Part shown: positions 24,562 through 34,722 of the stretch, one piece after another
Layout of the letters: each line of letters starts with the position of its first letter
Numbering within the stretch: position 1 is the first letter of the stretch
Assembly (NCBI RefSeq): GCF_018101125.2
Contig: NZ_JAELVF020000001.1
Location: 4,615,510 to 4,679,509 of the forward strand
From: Streptomyces tardus
GTDB taxonomy: Bacteria; Actinomycetota; Actinomycetes; Streptomycetales; Streptomycetaceae
Direction of reading: 5' to 3'
DNA: 64,000 nt
Translations under genes and position numbers: made by a program
Notes under the pieces: generated by a model
What the model saw: the letters and a program-made list of their open reading frames with translations, nothing else
The model's database searches: none
What the model was told of the DNA's origin: nothing

Positions 24562-26220
24562 ATGTCGTACGACGCGGACGTCATCGTGATCGGTGCGGGC
24601 CTGGCGGGTCTCGCCGCCACCGCCGAACTCTCCGAGGCCGGGCGGAGGGTCATCCTTCTCGACCAGGAGCCAGAGCAGTCGATCGGAGGGCAGGCGCACT
24701 GGTCCTTCGGCGGGTTGTTCTTCGTGGACTCCCCGGAGCAGCGCCGGATGCGCATCCGCGACAGCTTCGAACTCGCCTGGCAGGACTGGCTCGGCACCGC
24801 CGGCTTCGACCGCGACGAGGACCACTGGCCGCGCCGCTGGGCGGAGGCGTACGTAAACTTCGCCGCCGGTGAGAAGCGCTCCTGGCTTCGGCAGCAGGGT
24901 CTCAAGCTCTTCCCCGTCGTCGGCTGGGCCGAGCGCGGCGGTTACGACGCCACGGGCCACGGCAACTCCGTACCCCGCTTCCACATCACCTGGGGGACCG
25001 GGCCGGGTGTCGTGGAGCCCTTCGAGCGCCGGGTGCGTGCGGGTGTCGCGGCGGGCCGCGTGGAACTGCGGTTCCGGCACCGGGTGACCGGGCTGAGCCG
25101 GACCGGCGGGACCGTCGACACCGTCTCCGGAGAGGTGCTGGCGCCGAGCGCGGCGCCGCGCGGCACTCCGAGCGGCCGGGAGAGCGACGAGAGCTTCGAA
25201 CTGCGGGCCCAGGCGGTCATCGTCACCACCGGCGGCATCGGCGGCAACCACGACCTCGTACGCGCCAACTGGCCCCGGCGGCTGGGGACTCCGCCGAAGA
25301 AGATGCTCAGCGGGGTGCCCGAGCACGTCGACGGCAAAATGCTCGCGATCGCCGAGGGTGCGGGCGGCCGGCTGATCAACGGGGACCGGATGTGGCACTA
25401 CGTCGAGGGCATCGAGAACTGGAACCCGATCTGGCCGAAACACGCCATCCGCATCCTGCCCGGCCCCTCCAGCCTCTGGCTCGACGCCACCGGCAAGCGG
25501 CTGCCGGTCCCGCTCTTCCCCGGTTTCGACACGCTCGGCACCCTGGAACACATCCAGCGGACCGGCTACGACTACACCTGGTTCGTCCTCACCAGGAAGA
25601 TCATCGAGAAGGAGTTCGCCCTCTCCGGCTCGGAGCAGAACCCCGACCTCACCGGGCGCAGCATCCGCGATGTGCTCGGCCGGGCCCGCGGCGGCCCGCC
25701 CGGCCCCGTGCAGGCTTTCATGGACAAGGGCGCCGACTTCATCGTGGAGCAGGACCTCGGCCGGCTGGTCGCCCGGATGAACGAGCTGTCCGGTGACTCG
25801 CTGATCGACGAGAGCGCGCTGCACCGCGAGATCTCCGCCCGCGACCGCGAGATCGACAACACCTTCACCAAGGACCTCCAGGTCACCGCCATCCGGGGCG
25901 CCCGCAACTACTTGGGCGACAAGCTGATCCGGGTCGCCTCGCCGCACCGGCTGCTGGACCCCAAGGCCGGCCCGCTGGTCGCCGTACGGCTGAACATCCT
26001 GACGCGCAAGAGCCTCGGCGGGCTGGAGACCGACCTGTCCGCGCGGGTGCTCACCGAGGACGGCACCCCGCTGCCCGGCGTGTACGCGGCGGGCGAGGCG
26101 GCCGGATTCGGCGGTGGCGGTGTGCACGGGTACCGCTCGCTGGAGGGGACGTTCCTCGGCGGCTGCCTCTTCTCCGGCCGCACGGCGGGCCGGGAGGCCG
26201 CCAAGGCGATCGGCGGGTAG
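24562..26220 (+). CDS. FAD-binding dehydrogenase (ketosteroid-dehydrogenase/fumarate-reductase-like)
   Basis: 552 residues from ATG 24562. The N-terminal FAD motif is GAGLAGLAATAELSEAG. The substrate domain includes WSFGGLFFVDSPEQRRM and VTTGGIGGNHDLVRANWP. The C-terminal FAD contact is GVYAAGEAAGFGGGGVHGYRSLEGTFLGG. This is the large actinobacterial family related to 3-ketosteroid dehydrogenases and fumarate reductase flavoproteins; the substrate is not known. Monocistronic, with no steroid genes nearby. Confidence 0.88.
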   Translation: MSYDADVIVIGAGLAGLAATAELSEAGRRVILLDQEPEQSIGGQAHWSFGGLFFVDSPEQRRMRIRDSFELAWQDWLGTAGFDRDEDHWPRRWAEAYVNFAAGEKRSWLRQQGLKLFPVVGWAERGGYDATGHGNSVPRFHITWGTGPGVVEPFERRVRAGVAAGRVELRFRHRVTGLSRTGGTVDTVSGEVLAPSAAPRGTPSGRESDESFELRAQAVIVTTGGIGGNHDLVRANWPRRLGTPPKKMLSGVPEHVDGKMLAIAEGAGGRLINGDRMWHYVEGIENWNPIWPKHAIRILPGPSSLWLDATGKRLPVPLFPGFDTLGTLEHIQRTGYDYTWFVLTRKIIEKEFALSGSEQNPDLTGRSIRDVLGRARGGPPGPVQAFMDKGADFIVEQDLGRLVARMNELSGDSLIDESALHREISARDREIDNTFTKDLQVTAIRGARNYLGDKLIRVASPHRLLDPKAGPLVAVRLNILTRKSLGGLETDLSARVLTEDGTPLPGVYAAGEAAGFGGGGVHGYRSLEGTFLGGCLFSGRTAGREAAKAIGG

Positions 26221-26277
26221 CCGCAACCCCGGCGGGCGTACGGGGACGTGCGCCGTGGTCCCACGGACCGGCGCCGC

Positions 26278-26333
26278 CCGTCCCGGGCAGTTCGTACGGG
26301 CCGGTACGGCCCCCGCGCGGCGGCCCGGGACGG
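26278..26333. terminator. Branched hairpin between convergent genes
   Basis: An 11-bp stem (26278-26288 with 26323-26333) encloses a smaller cgtac/gtacg stem. It probably terminates the FAD-dehydrogenase gene and the ligase gene from opposite sides. Confidence 0.45.
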
Positions 26334-26382
26334 ACGTCCGCCGGCCTGCACTCGCGCAGGCCCGTAGGGGCGCGCCGGTGCG

Positions 26383-27453
26383 TCAGTCCCTGGGTCGGCC
26401 GCCCAGGGCCTCGGCCAGGTCGTAGCGGACCGGCTCCTCGAGCTGGGCGTAGGTGCACTGGCGCGGTTCGCGGTCCGGTCGCCAGCGCCTGAACTGCGTG
26501 GTGTGGCGGAAGCGGTCGCCCTGCATGTGGTCGTACGCCACCTCCACCACTCGTTCGGGACGCAGCGGCACCCACGACAGGTCCTTCTTCCCCGTCCAGC
26601 GGCTCGGACCGCCGGGCATCCGGCTGTGCTCGTGCGCGGCATCGTCCTGCCAGGCGCCCCAGGGGTGGTCCGCCGAGTCCGTGCGCAGCGGCGCCAGTTC
26701 CGTCATCAGCTCCTCCCGCCGCCGCATCGGGAAGCTCGCGCACACCCCGACGTGCTGGAGCACGCCCGACTCGTCGTAGAGCCCGAGCAGCAGCGAACCG
26801 ACGACCGGACCGCTCTTGTGGTGCCGCAGCCCCGCCAGCACGCAGTCCGCGGTCCGCTCGTGCTTGATCTTCACCATGAGCCGCTGGTCCGGCCCGTACG
26901 GAAGGTCGGGGCGCTTGGCGACGATGCCGTCCAGCCCGGCGCCCTCGAAGCGCTCGAACCAATGGCGCGCGACCTCCGGGTCGTCGGTGGCCGGGGCCAG
27001 CCGCACCGAACCGTCGGCCCCGTGCAGCGCCTCGGCAAGCAACCGTCTGCGGTCGACCAGCGGGGCCTCCAGCAGCGAACGGTCCTCCAGTGCCAACAGG
27101 TCGAACGCGACGAAGGCGGCGGGGTGCTCCGCCGCCAGTTTCCGCACCCGCGAGTCCGCGGGGTGGATGCGCTCCAGCAGGGCCTCGAAGTCCAGCCGGT
27201 CGCCGCGCACGACGACGATCTCGCCGTCGACCACACAACGCGGGGGCAGTGACCGGCGCAGCGCGTCCAGGAGTTCGGGGAAGTAGCGGGTCAGGGAGTT
27301 GGTCGAGCGGCTGGTCAGCTCGACCTCGTCGCCGTCGCGGAAGACCAGGGCCCTGAAGCCGTCCCACTTCGCCTCGTAGTGCATTCCGGGCGGGATACGG
27401 GCCGCGGCTCTGGCGAGCATCGGCTTCAGCGGCGGCATCACCGGGAGGTCCAT
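26383..27453 (-). CDS. ATP-dependent DNA ligase (LigC/LigD-ligase-domain type)
   Basis: Seals DNA nicks with ATP. 356 residues: the adenylation domain with nucleophile lysine in EAKWDGFRAL (motif I, near residue 29), VVDGEIVV (motif III), and motif IV/V regions GLDGIVAKRPDLPY and MVKIKHERTADCV. A C-terminal OB domain follows, ending with VVEVAYDHMQGDRFRHTTQFRRWRPDR. It is a stand-alone ligase without polymerase or phosphoesterase domains. Divergent by 76 bases from a LigD-type polymerase, so the two form an NHEJ or excision-repair gap-filling pair. No Ku gene is present here. Confidence 0.92.
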   Translation of the reverse strand: MDLPVMPPLKPMLARAAARIPPGMHYEAKWDGFRALVFRDGDEVELTSRSTNSLTRYFPELLDALRRSLPPRCVVDGEIVVVRGDRLDFEALLERIHPADSRVRKLAAEHPAAFVAFDLLALEDRSLLEAPLVDRRRLLAEALHGADGSVRLAPATDDPEVARHWFERFEGAGLDGIVAKRPDLPYGPDQRLMVKIKHERTADCVLAGLRHHKSGPVVGSLLLGLYDESGVLQHVGVCASFPMRRREELMTELAPLRTDSADHPWGAWQDDAAHEHSRMPGGPSRWTGKKDLSWVPLRPERVVEVAYDHMQGDRFRHTTQFRRWRPDREPRQCTYAQLEEPVRYDLAEALGGRPRD

Positions 27454-27529
27454 GCGGCGATTGTCCGCCCGCGGCCGAGCCCCCGCCCGCCGAGCGGCGC
27501 ACGCGATCGCCCGGGGCTAGCGTGGACGG

Positions 27530-28540
27530 ATGGCCGACAGCGTGGAACTGCGGGCGGGCGAGCGGACGGTGCGCCTCTCCCACCCGGACAAGGTGTACTT
27601 CCCCGCGAGGGGCTTCACCAAGCTGGATCTCGCCCGGTACTACCTGGCTGTCGGGGACGGCATCACCCGCGCGCTCCGCGACCGCCCGACCACCCTGCAA
27701 CGCTTCCCGGACGGAGTGGACGGCGAGTCCTTCTTCCAGAAACGGGCACCGAAGAACCTGCCCTCCTGGATCGACACCGCCCGGATCTCCTTCCCCAGCG
27801 GGCGTCACGCGGACGAGATCTGCCCCGCCGAGACTGCCGCGGTCCTGTGGGCCGCGAACCTCGGCTGTCTCACCTTCCACCCCTGGCCGGTACGCCGCGA
27901 ACGCCCCGATCACCCCGACGAACTGCGCATCGACCTGGACCCGCAGCCCGGCACCGACTTCGCCGACGCCCGGGCCGCGGCGGGCGAACTGCGCGAGCTG
28001 CTGGAGGAGTTGGGCCTTCGCGGCTGGCCCAAGACCTCCGGCGGCCGGGGGCTGCACGTCTATGTGCCGATCGAGCCGCTGTGGACCTTCGTCGACGTCC
28101 GCAGGGCCGCCATCGCCATCGGCCGCGAACTCGAGCGCCGCGCCCCCGACCGGATCACCATCGCCTGGTGGAAGGAGGAGCGCGGCGCCAGGATCTTCGT
28201 CGACTACAACCAGATGGCCAGGGACCGCACCATCGCCGCCGCGTACTCCGTGCGTCCGACGCCCCACGCCACCGTCTCCGCGCCGCTGCGCTGGGAGGAG
28301 TTGGCGGACGCGGAGCCCGCCGACTTCGATCTGGCGACCATGCCGGAGAGGTACGCGCGGGAGGGCGATGTGCACGCGGGCATGGACGATGCACCCGGCC
28401 GACTGGAGACCGTGCTGGAGCTGGCCGAGCGACACCGCCGCGACCACGGCCAGGAGGACATGCCGTACCCGCCCGACCATCCCAAGATGCGCGGAGAACC
28501 CAAGCGCGTACAACCCAGTCGGGCCCGCAGCAGCGACTGA
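27530..28540 (+). CDS. LigD-type primase-polymerase (NHEJ polymerase domain)
   Basis: 336 residues, archaeo-eukaryotic primase fold as in the LigD polymerase domain. Landmarks are LSHPDKVYFP at the N-terminus, the phosphate-binding QKRAPKNLPSWI, the catalytic pair in LRIDLDPQPGTDF, SGGRGLHVYVPI, and IFVDYNQMARDRTI. It adds ribo- or deoxynucleotides at DNA ends before ligation. The ATG lies six bases after TAGCGT (27518-27523), so it may be leaderless. Partner of the divergent ligase. Confidence 0.92.
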   Translation: MADSVELRAGERTVRLSHPDKVYFPARGFTKLDLARYYLAVGDGITRALRDRPTTLQRFPDGVDGESFFQKRAPKNLPSWIDTARISFPSGRHADEICPAETAAVLWAANLGCLTFHPWPVRRERPDHPDELRIDLDPQPGTDFADARAAAGELRELLEELGLRGWPKTSGGRGLHVYVPIEPLWTFVDVRRAAIAIGRELERRAPDRITIAWWKEERGARIFVDYNQMARDRTIAAAYSVRPTPHATVSAPLRWEELADAEPADFDLATMPERYAREGDVHAGMDDAPGRLETVLELAERHRRDHGQEDMPYPPDHPKMRGEPKRVQPSRARSSD

Positions 28541-28706
28541 CGCGAAGGCGGGCGCACACACGTACGGCGAGGCGGGCGCGGGGGAGCACGGGCACGGGAG
28601 CGCGGCAACCGCACGCGCCGGAGGAGACCGCACGCGTTTGAGGACCCGCACGCCCGAGAGCCCGCGCCGAGCGGCGGGCGTGAGGCGGGCGGAGGCGGGC
28701 GTGCGA

Positions 28707-28742
28707 AGAGGCGGGCGGAGGAAGAGTCCTCCGCCCGCCTCT
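28707..28742. terminator. Terminator between LigD polymerase and chaplin genes
   Basis: A perfect 16-bp stem (28707-28722 with 28727-28742) with a 4-base loop lies between convergent genes and can act in both directions. The preceding 28541-28706 holds G/C-rich short repeats (gaggcgggcg types) and no gene. Confidence 0.8.
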
Positions 28743-28782
28743 CGCGCGTGCGGGCCTCGCGCGCCGAACGGGCGCGCTCAGC

Positions 28783-29034
28783 TCACTTGTTGATGCAGGT
28801 GTTGCCGAACGCGGGGTTGAGCGCACCGATGACGTTCACGGAGTTGCCGCAGAGGTTGATCGGGATGCTCACCGGAACCTGGATGACGTTGCCGCTGAGG
28901 ACGCCGGGGGAGTGCGCGGCGACGCCCTGCGCGCCCGCGCCCGAACCCTCGTGCGCCACCGCGCCGCCCGCGCTGCCCAGGGCGAGCGCGCAACCGGCGG
29001 CGACCATGGTCCCGACCTTCACGATGTGCTTCAT
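28783..29034 (-). CDS. Short chaplin (hydrophobic surface protein)
   Basis: 83 residues: a signal peptide (cut near AVAHE) and one chaplin domain with the conserved AHSPGVLSGNVIQVPV, LCGNSVNVIGALNPAFGNTC and both cysteines. Short chaplins are secreted, assemble into amyloid fibrils and make aerial hyphae and spores water-repellent. GAGGAG precedes the ATG. A sigma-BldN-like promoter (29074-29101) fits developmental expression. It is separate from the chpH-chpC pair at 47.6 kb and next to the polysaccharide locus. Confidence 0.95.
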   Translation of the reverse strand: MKHIVKVGTMVAAGCALALGSAGGAVAHEGSGAGAQGVAAHSPGVLSGNVIQVPVSIPINLCGNSVNVIGALNPAFGNTCINK

Positions 29035-29073
29035 GACTTACTCCTCAACCGAGGTGAAAAGGGGTCACCGCAG

Positions 29074-29101
29074 TCAACGAACGGCCGTCGGTCGGGATAC
29101 G
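29074..29101 (-). promoter_or_regulatory. Probable sigma-BldN promoter of the short chaplin
   Basis: On the minus strand, CGTATC (29101-29096), 16 bases, then CGTTGA (29079-29074). The known BldN pattern is CGTAAC-16-CGTTGA, so there is one mismatch. The leader would be about 30 bases. Confidence 0.7.
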
Positions 29102-29145
29102 GCGCCGTGCACAAATGGCGTAGCGGGATTACGAAAAGAGGCACA

Positions 29146-29199
29146 GTGTTGACGGTTCGGTCAACACGACGTACTCCCGCCCCAGTTGGTGCGACCAAC
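29146..29199. promoter_or_regulatory. Two small dyads upstream of the polysaccharide-locus secreted protein
   Basis: gtgttgac (29146-29153) pairs with gtcaacac (29160-29167), and gttggt (29185-29190) with accaac (29194-29199). They lie in the 268-base divergent spacer between chaplin and the gene at 29303 and could be operators. No regulator is encoded beside them. Confidence 0.4.
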
Positions 29200-29302
29200 A
29201 TGCATTTCCCCAATCAGCGCGTCTGACGTGAGTTGCCACTTTCTTTCTGTCACTCTGCACTACTGCTGAGGTAGGTCGTTCACAGAAATCGGAGAGCACG
29301 TC

Positions 29303-30391
29303 GTGCGAACGAATTTCAGTTCTGCGGGTCGCGGTGCCTGGTGTGTGCTCGCGACGGCGCTTGCCGTGTCGGTGCTGCCGAGCGCCGCGGTTTCGGCGCC
29401 CGGGGTGAAGGAGCAACTCCCCTTCACCCAGCGGTACTCGACAGTGCAGCACGGCGGGTTCGCGCAGGCGGCCAACTCCGCGATCACCTGCCGGTCGATG
29501 GTGAGGAAGGGCGCCGGTCCGTGCCCGGCCGCCCAGCGCGGCGCGGGCGTCAACGGCGACTACGAGATGTTCTACATCGACGTCGACGACGATCCGGACA
29601 CCTACAACTCCAGCCGTGCGCAGCTGAAGCTGCCGTCCGGGTCGAGAGTCACCCACGCCCGGCTGTACTGGGGAGGCAACCTGCGCGTCGGCGAGCAGAA
29701 GCCGCCGAAGGACAACGGCCGCGTACTCCTCGCCGAGCAGGGCGGTTCCTACACGGAGGTGTTCGCCGACTCCGTGATCGCGCACCGCACCACGAAGCTG
29801 ACCGACTCCTACCAGGCCTCGGCCGACGTCACCGACCTGGTCCGCCGCAGCGGCTCGGGCTCCTACACCGTCGCCCAGTTGAACGTCGCGATGGGCCACT
29901 CCGCCGCGGGCGCCTGGGGCGGTTGGACGATGGTGGCCGCCTACGAGAACGACCGCTCGCCCGAACGCCGGCTGGCCCTGTGGGACGGTTACCGCAGCGT
30001 CACCCCCAAGGGGGGAGACGCACGCGTCACACTCACCGGGCTCGGTATTCCCGCGGGCTCGCGCGGCACCGCGTCCGTGGTGGCCTACGACGGTGACCGC
30101 GGCGTCACCGGCGACGGCTGGCAGATCGCGGCCAAGGGGAAATCCCCGATGCGACTCAACAATTCGGCCAACCCCGCGGCGGACGCGATGAATTCCACCA
30201 TCAGTGATCTGGGTCGGCCGGTGAAAAGCCGAGAGCCGGCCCACGAGAACACGCTCGGATACGACTCCGACCGGTTCGACGTCACTGCCGCGGTCAAGCA
30301 CGGCGCGGATTCCCTCTCCTTCTATTTCACGCCCGGCGCCGACGGTTTTCACCTCGGTGTGCTCGCCGTGGCGGCGACAACCGGGAGCTGA
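29303..30391 (+). CDS. Secreted protein of unknown function heading the polysaccharide locus
   Basis: 362 residues from GTG 29303, with GGAGAG upstream. A signal peptide covers residues 1-32 (ends AVSAPGV). The mature protein is beta-rich with LPSGSRVTHARLYWGGNL, AGAWGGWTMVAAYEN and a C-terminal LSFYFTPGADGFHLGVLAV. Two cysteines (ITCRSM, GPCPAA) may form a disulfide. It looks like a large lectin- or jelly-roll-type extracellular domain of a conserved actinobacterial family I cannot name with certainty. It lies 67 bases upstream of a glycosyltransferase and may be exported together with or bind the polymer. Confidence 0.7.
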   Translation: MRTNFSSAGRGAWCVLATALAVSVLPSAAVSAPGVKEQLPFTQRYSTVQHGGFAQAANSAITCRSMVRKGAGPCPAAQRGAGVNGDYEMFYIDVDDDPDTYNSSRAQLKLPSGSRVTHARLYWGGNLRVGEQKPPKDNGRVLLAEQGGSYTEVFADSVIAHRTTKLTDSYQASADVTDLVRRSGSGSYTVAQLNVAMGHSAAGAWGGWTMVAAYENDRSPERRLALWDGYRSVTPKGGDARVTLTGLGIPAGSRGTASVVAYDGDRGVTGDGWQIAAKGKSPMRLNNSANPAADAMNSTISDLGRPVKSREPAHENTLGYDSDRFDVTAAVKHGADSLSFYFTPGADGFHLGVLAVAATTGS

Positions 30392-30458
30392 AATTCCGGA
30401 GTTCCGACGCCACCGGAAACCAATTCCACTGGCCGGTGCACCCGGGGGAGATCAATAC

Positions 30459-31723
30459 GTGTCGTACGACGGACAGTTCGGCGGGCCGCCGGACGGACGG
30501 TTCCACGGCCCGCGCCACCGAGCACAGCAGACCGCGACAGCCGAACCCCGGGTGCCGGGCGTCCGCCGCCGGCCCAGCGTGCTGCATCTCTCCCAGCCGG
30601 TCGAGGGAGGGGTCGCCACGGTCGTCACCGATCTGGTCGCGGCTCAGCGGCGGGCGGGCCTGGAGGTGCACCTGGGGTGCCCGCCGGGGCCGCTCGGGGA
30701 GTCCGCCCGGGCTGCCGGTGCGCGGGTGCACGACTGGCCCGCTGGCCGCGGACCGGGCCCCGGTCTGTTCACGGAGGTCTGCCGGATCGCCGGTCTCCTG
30801 GACAGGCTCCGCCCGGACCTGCTGCATCTGCACAGTGCCGAGGCGGGCCTCGCCGGTCGGCTGGCCGCACGCGGACGGGTTCCGACCGTGTTCCAGCCAC
30901 ATGCCTGGTCCTTCGAGGCCGTTACCGGCACCGCCCGCGCGCTGGCGCTGAAGTGGGAGCGCCGGGCCGCGCGTTGGACCGGCCGTCTGCTGTGTGTCAG
31001 CGAGGCGGAGCGACGTCGCGGCGAGGACGCGGGTGTGCTCGGCGACTGGACGGTGGTGCCCAACGGCATCGACCTGGGCCGCTATCCGCTCGACCTCACC
31101 ACCGCCACCGACAGCCGCCGTACCGCCCGCGCCGCGCTGCCCGAGTGCGCCGCGCTGCCGCCCGAGGCGCCCCTGGTGGTCTGCGTCGGCAGGCTCAGCG
31201 AGCAGAAGGGCCAGGACGTGCTGCTGCGTTCCTGGCCCACCGTCACCGCCCGGCATCCGCACGCGCTGCTGGTGCTGGTGGGCGACGGCCCGGCTGCCGG
31301 GACGCTCCGGGCGGCGGCACCCGCGGGCGTGGTGTTCGCCGGCGCCGTCCGCACGGTGCGGACCTGGTACCAGGCCGCCGACCTGGTCGTGCTGCCCTCG
31401 CGGTGGGAGGGGATGGCACTCGCCCCGCTGGAGGCGATGGCGTGCGGCCGACCGGTGCTGCTGACCGATGTCGCGGGCGCGCGCGAGTGCCTGCCGAACG
31501 GCCACGCCGCCCGTCAACTGGTGCCCGCCGACGACCCGTTCACTCTGGGCCGCGCGCTGGGCGAGCTGCTGGCCGAACCCCGGCGCCTCGTCGCCGCCGG
31601 GATCGAGGCCCGCGCCCATGTCACCACGAACCACGATGTGCGCCGGAGCGCCGCGGAGGTGGGGGACCTGTACCGCGAACTGCTCCGGCGCCCGCACCAG
31701 GACCGCAGGGAGCGCCTCGCCCG

Positions 31724-31727
<4 letters not shown>
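30459..31727 (+). CDS. GT4-family glycosyltransferase
   Basis: 422 residues from GTG 30459, with GGGGGAG eight bases upstream. GT-B fold: the N-terminal acceptor domain starts at PSVLHLSQPVEGGVATVV (about residue 40). The nucleotide-sugar domain has VVPNGIDLGRYP, VCVGRLSEQKGQDVLL and the family signature ADLVVLPSRWEGMALAPLEAM with the E-x7-E pattern. A 35-residue Gly/Pro/Arg leader precedes the fold. First gene of the coupled operon; its stop overlaps the next start (ATGA). The sugar is unknown. Confidence 0.9.
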
Positions 31728-33187
<1,460 letters not shown>

Positions 33188-33189
33188 GC

Positions 33190-34722
33190 GTGCGTCAGTG
33201 CCCGCCGACGGCGCCCCCGCCACCTGCGTCGCGTACGGCGCCCCCGCCACCTGCGTCGCGTCCGGCGCCCGCGTCCGCGCCTGTGCCCGCGTCCGCGTCG
33301 CGTCCGGCGCCCGCGTCCGCGCCGCGTCCGGCGCCCGCGTCCGCGCACGCCCCCGCACGGCCGCCTGTGTCGCGTACGGCGCCCGGGCCCTCGGCGGGCG
33401 GGTGGCGTCTCCGGGTGCGGCGGTCGCTGCCGCTGCTGCCGGCGCTCGCGGTCGTGGTGCTGGTCTGCGCCCCGGCCGGCGGCGCGGACCCGGGGCAGGG
33501 CGCGACCGTCGGCCCGGCGGACCTCGCCTCGGCGGTACTCGTCGGCTGGATGGCGCTCACCCTGGTGCGCCGCGGCGCCAGGCCGCTCACCGCCCGTGCG
33601 GCGCTGCTGCTGGCCCTGCCCGCGCTCGGCGTCACCGTGGCGACGATCGCCTCCTTCGATCCGGCGGCCGGCCTGCCCGGTTATGTCCGGACGCTCCAGA
33701 TCTTCGTGCTGGTTCCGGCCGCGGTGGTGCTGCTGCTGCGCGACCGACGGGACTTCGCGGTGCTGGGCGGCGCGCTCGTCGTGCTCGCCCTCTTTCAGGG
33801 AGCGGTCGGCGTCCACCAGTACGCCACCGGTACCGGTGCCTCGTACCGGGGCGCGGACATCCGCGCGGTCGGCACCTTCGGAGCCGTCGATGTGATGGGC
33901 ATGTCCACGCTTGTCTCCTACGGACTGGTCCTCGCCCTCGCTCTCGGGCTGCTGCCCCCGCCGGGCAGCAACCGCCGGCTTCGCGTGTTCGCGCTGGCCG
34001 CCGCCGGACTGCTCGCGGTGCCGCTGGTGCTGTCCTTCAGCCGGGGTGCGTGGATCGCCACCGGGGCGGCCGTACTGGCCGTACTGCTGCTGTCCGGGCG
34101 GAGGTTGGCGCTGCGCACCCTCGCGGTGACGGGCGCGCTGGCCGTGGTGCTGGTCGGCGGCGCGGGAGTGGGGGGCGAGCTTGTCGGCGAACGGCTCGGC
34201 AGCATCACCGAGGTGGCCGACGCCCCCGACCAGTCCGTGACCGACCGGTACAGCATGTGGGCGGCTGCCGTGTCCATGTGGCAGCGCGAACCCCTGACCG
34301 GCGTGGGGCCGAGGGGCTTCCCCGAACACCGCGACGGCAACGCCTCGCTGGCGCTCTCCTCGGGAGGCGACACCGCGGGCGCCGGCAGCGACTTCCACCG
34401 CGAGCCGCTGCTCTCCCCGCACAACATGTACCTGCTGGTCCTCAGCGAGCAGGGGCTGCTCGGACTGACCGCCCTGGCAGGGAGCTGGGCGGCGCTGCTG
34501 CTGCTGGGCCTGCGGTCGCTGCGGGCCGAACGGCGGGCGTACGGGGCTCCTCCCGCCTGCGGGGCCGCCGCCGTCGGACTGCTCGTGTGGCAGCTGGTCG
34601 ACTTCCTCTACGCCGACATCGGCGGCCCGTCGACGGTGCTGACCGCGCTGGTGCTCGGGCTGGTGGCCTGGTGGGCGCTGCGCGGCGCGGACACGGTGCC
34701 GCCCGCCGGAGCCGCGCGATGA
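33190..34722 (+). CDS. O-antigen ligase/Wzy-like polymerase
   Basis: 510 residues from GTG 33190, with GGGAG six bases upstream. Residues 5-75 are a Pro/Ala/Ser/Arg low-complexity tail coded by minisatellite DNA. About ten to twelve membrane helices follow, with the large periplasmic-type loop (YSMWAAAVSMWQREPLTGVGPRGFPEH and SPHNMYLLVLSEQGLLGL) that marks the O-antigen ligase/polymerase superfamily. It likely joins lipid-linked repeat units outside the membrane. It overlaps the flippase gene by four bases (ATGA). Confidence 0.85.
   Translation: MRQCPPTAPPPPASRTAPPPPASRPAPASAPVPASASRPAPASAPRPAPASAHAPARPPVSRTAPGPSAGGWRLRVRRSLPLLPALAVVVLVCAPAGGADPGQGATVGPADLASAVLVGWMALTLVRRGARPLTARAALLLALPALGVTVATIASFDPAAGLPGYVRTLQIFVLVPAAVVLLLRDRRDFAVLGGALVVLALFQGAVGVHQYATGTGASYRGADIRAVGTFGAVDVMGMSTLVSYGLVLALALGLLPPPGSNRRLRVFALAAAGLLAVPLVLSFSRGAWIATGAAVLAVLLLSGRRLALRTLAVTGALAVVLVGGAGVGGELVGERLGSITEVADAPDQSVTDRYSMWAAAVSMWQREPLTGVGPRGFPEHRDGNASLALSSGGDTAGAGSDFHREPLLSPHNMYLLVLSEQGLLGLTALAGSWAALLLLGLRSLRAERRAYGAPPACGAAAVGLLVWQLVDFLYADIGGPSTVLTALVLGLVAWWALRGADTVPPAGAAR
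33208..33348. repeat. Coding minisatellite in the Wzy-like gene
   Basis: Two perfect 27-bp copies (33208-33234, 33235-33261), followed by at least three copies of a related 22-bp unit (gcgtccggcgcccgcgtccg plus cg) up to 33348. It encodes the Ala/Pro/Ser-rich N-terminal tail. Because the units include lengths not divisible by three, unit gain or loss could change the frame. Confidence 0.7.
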
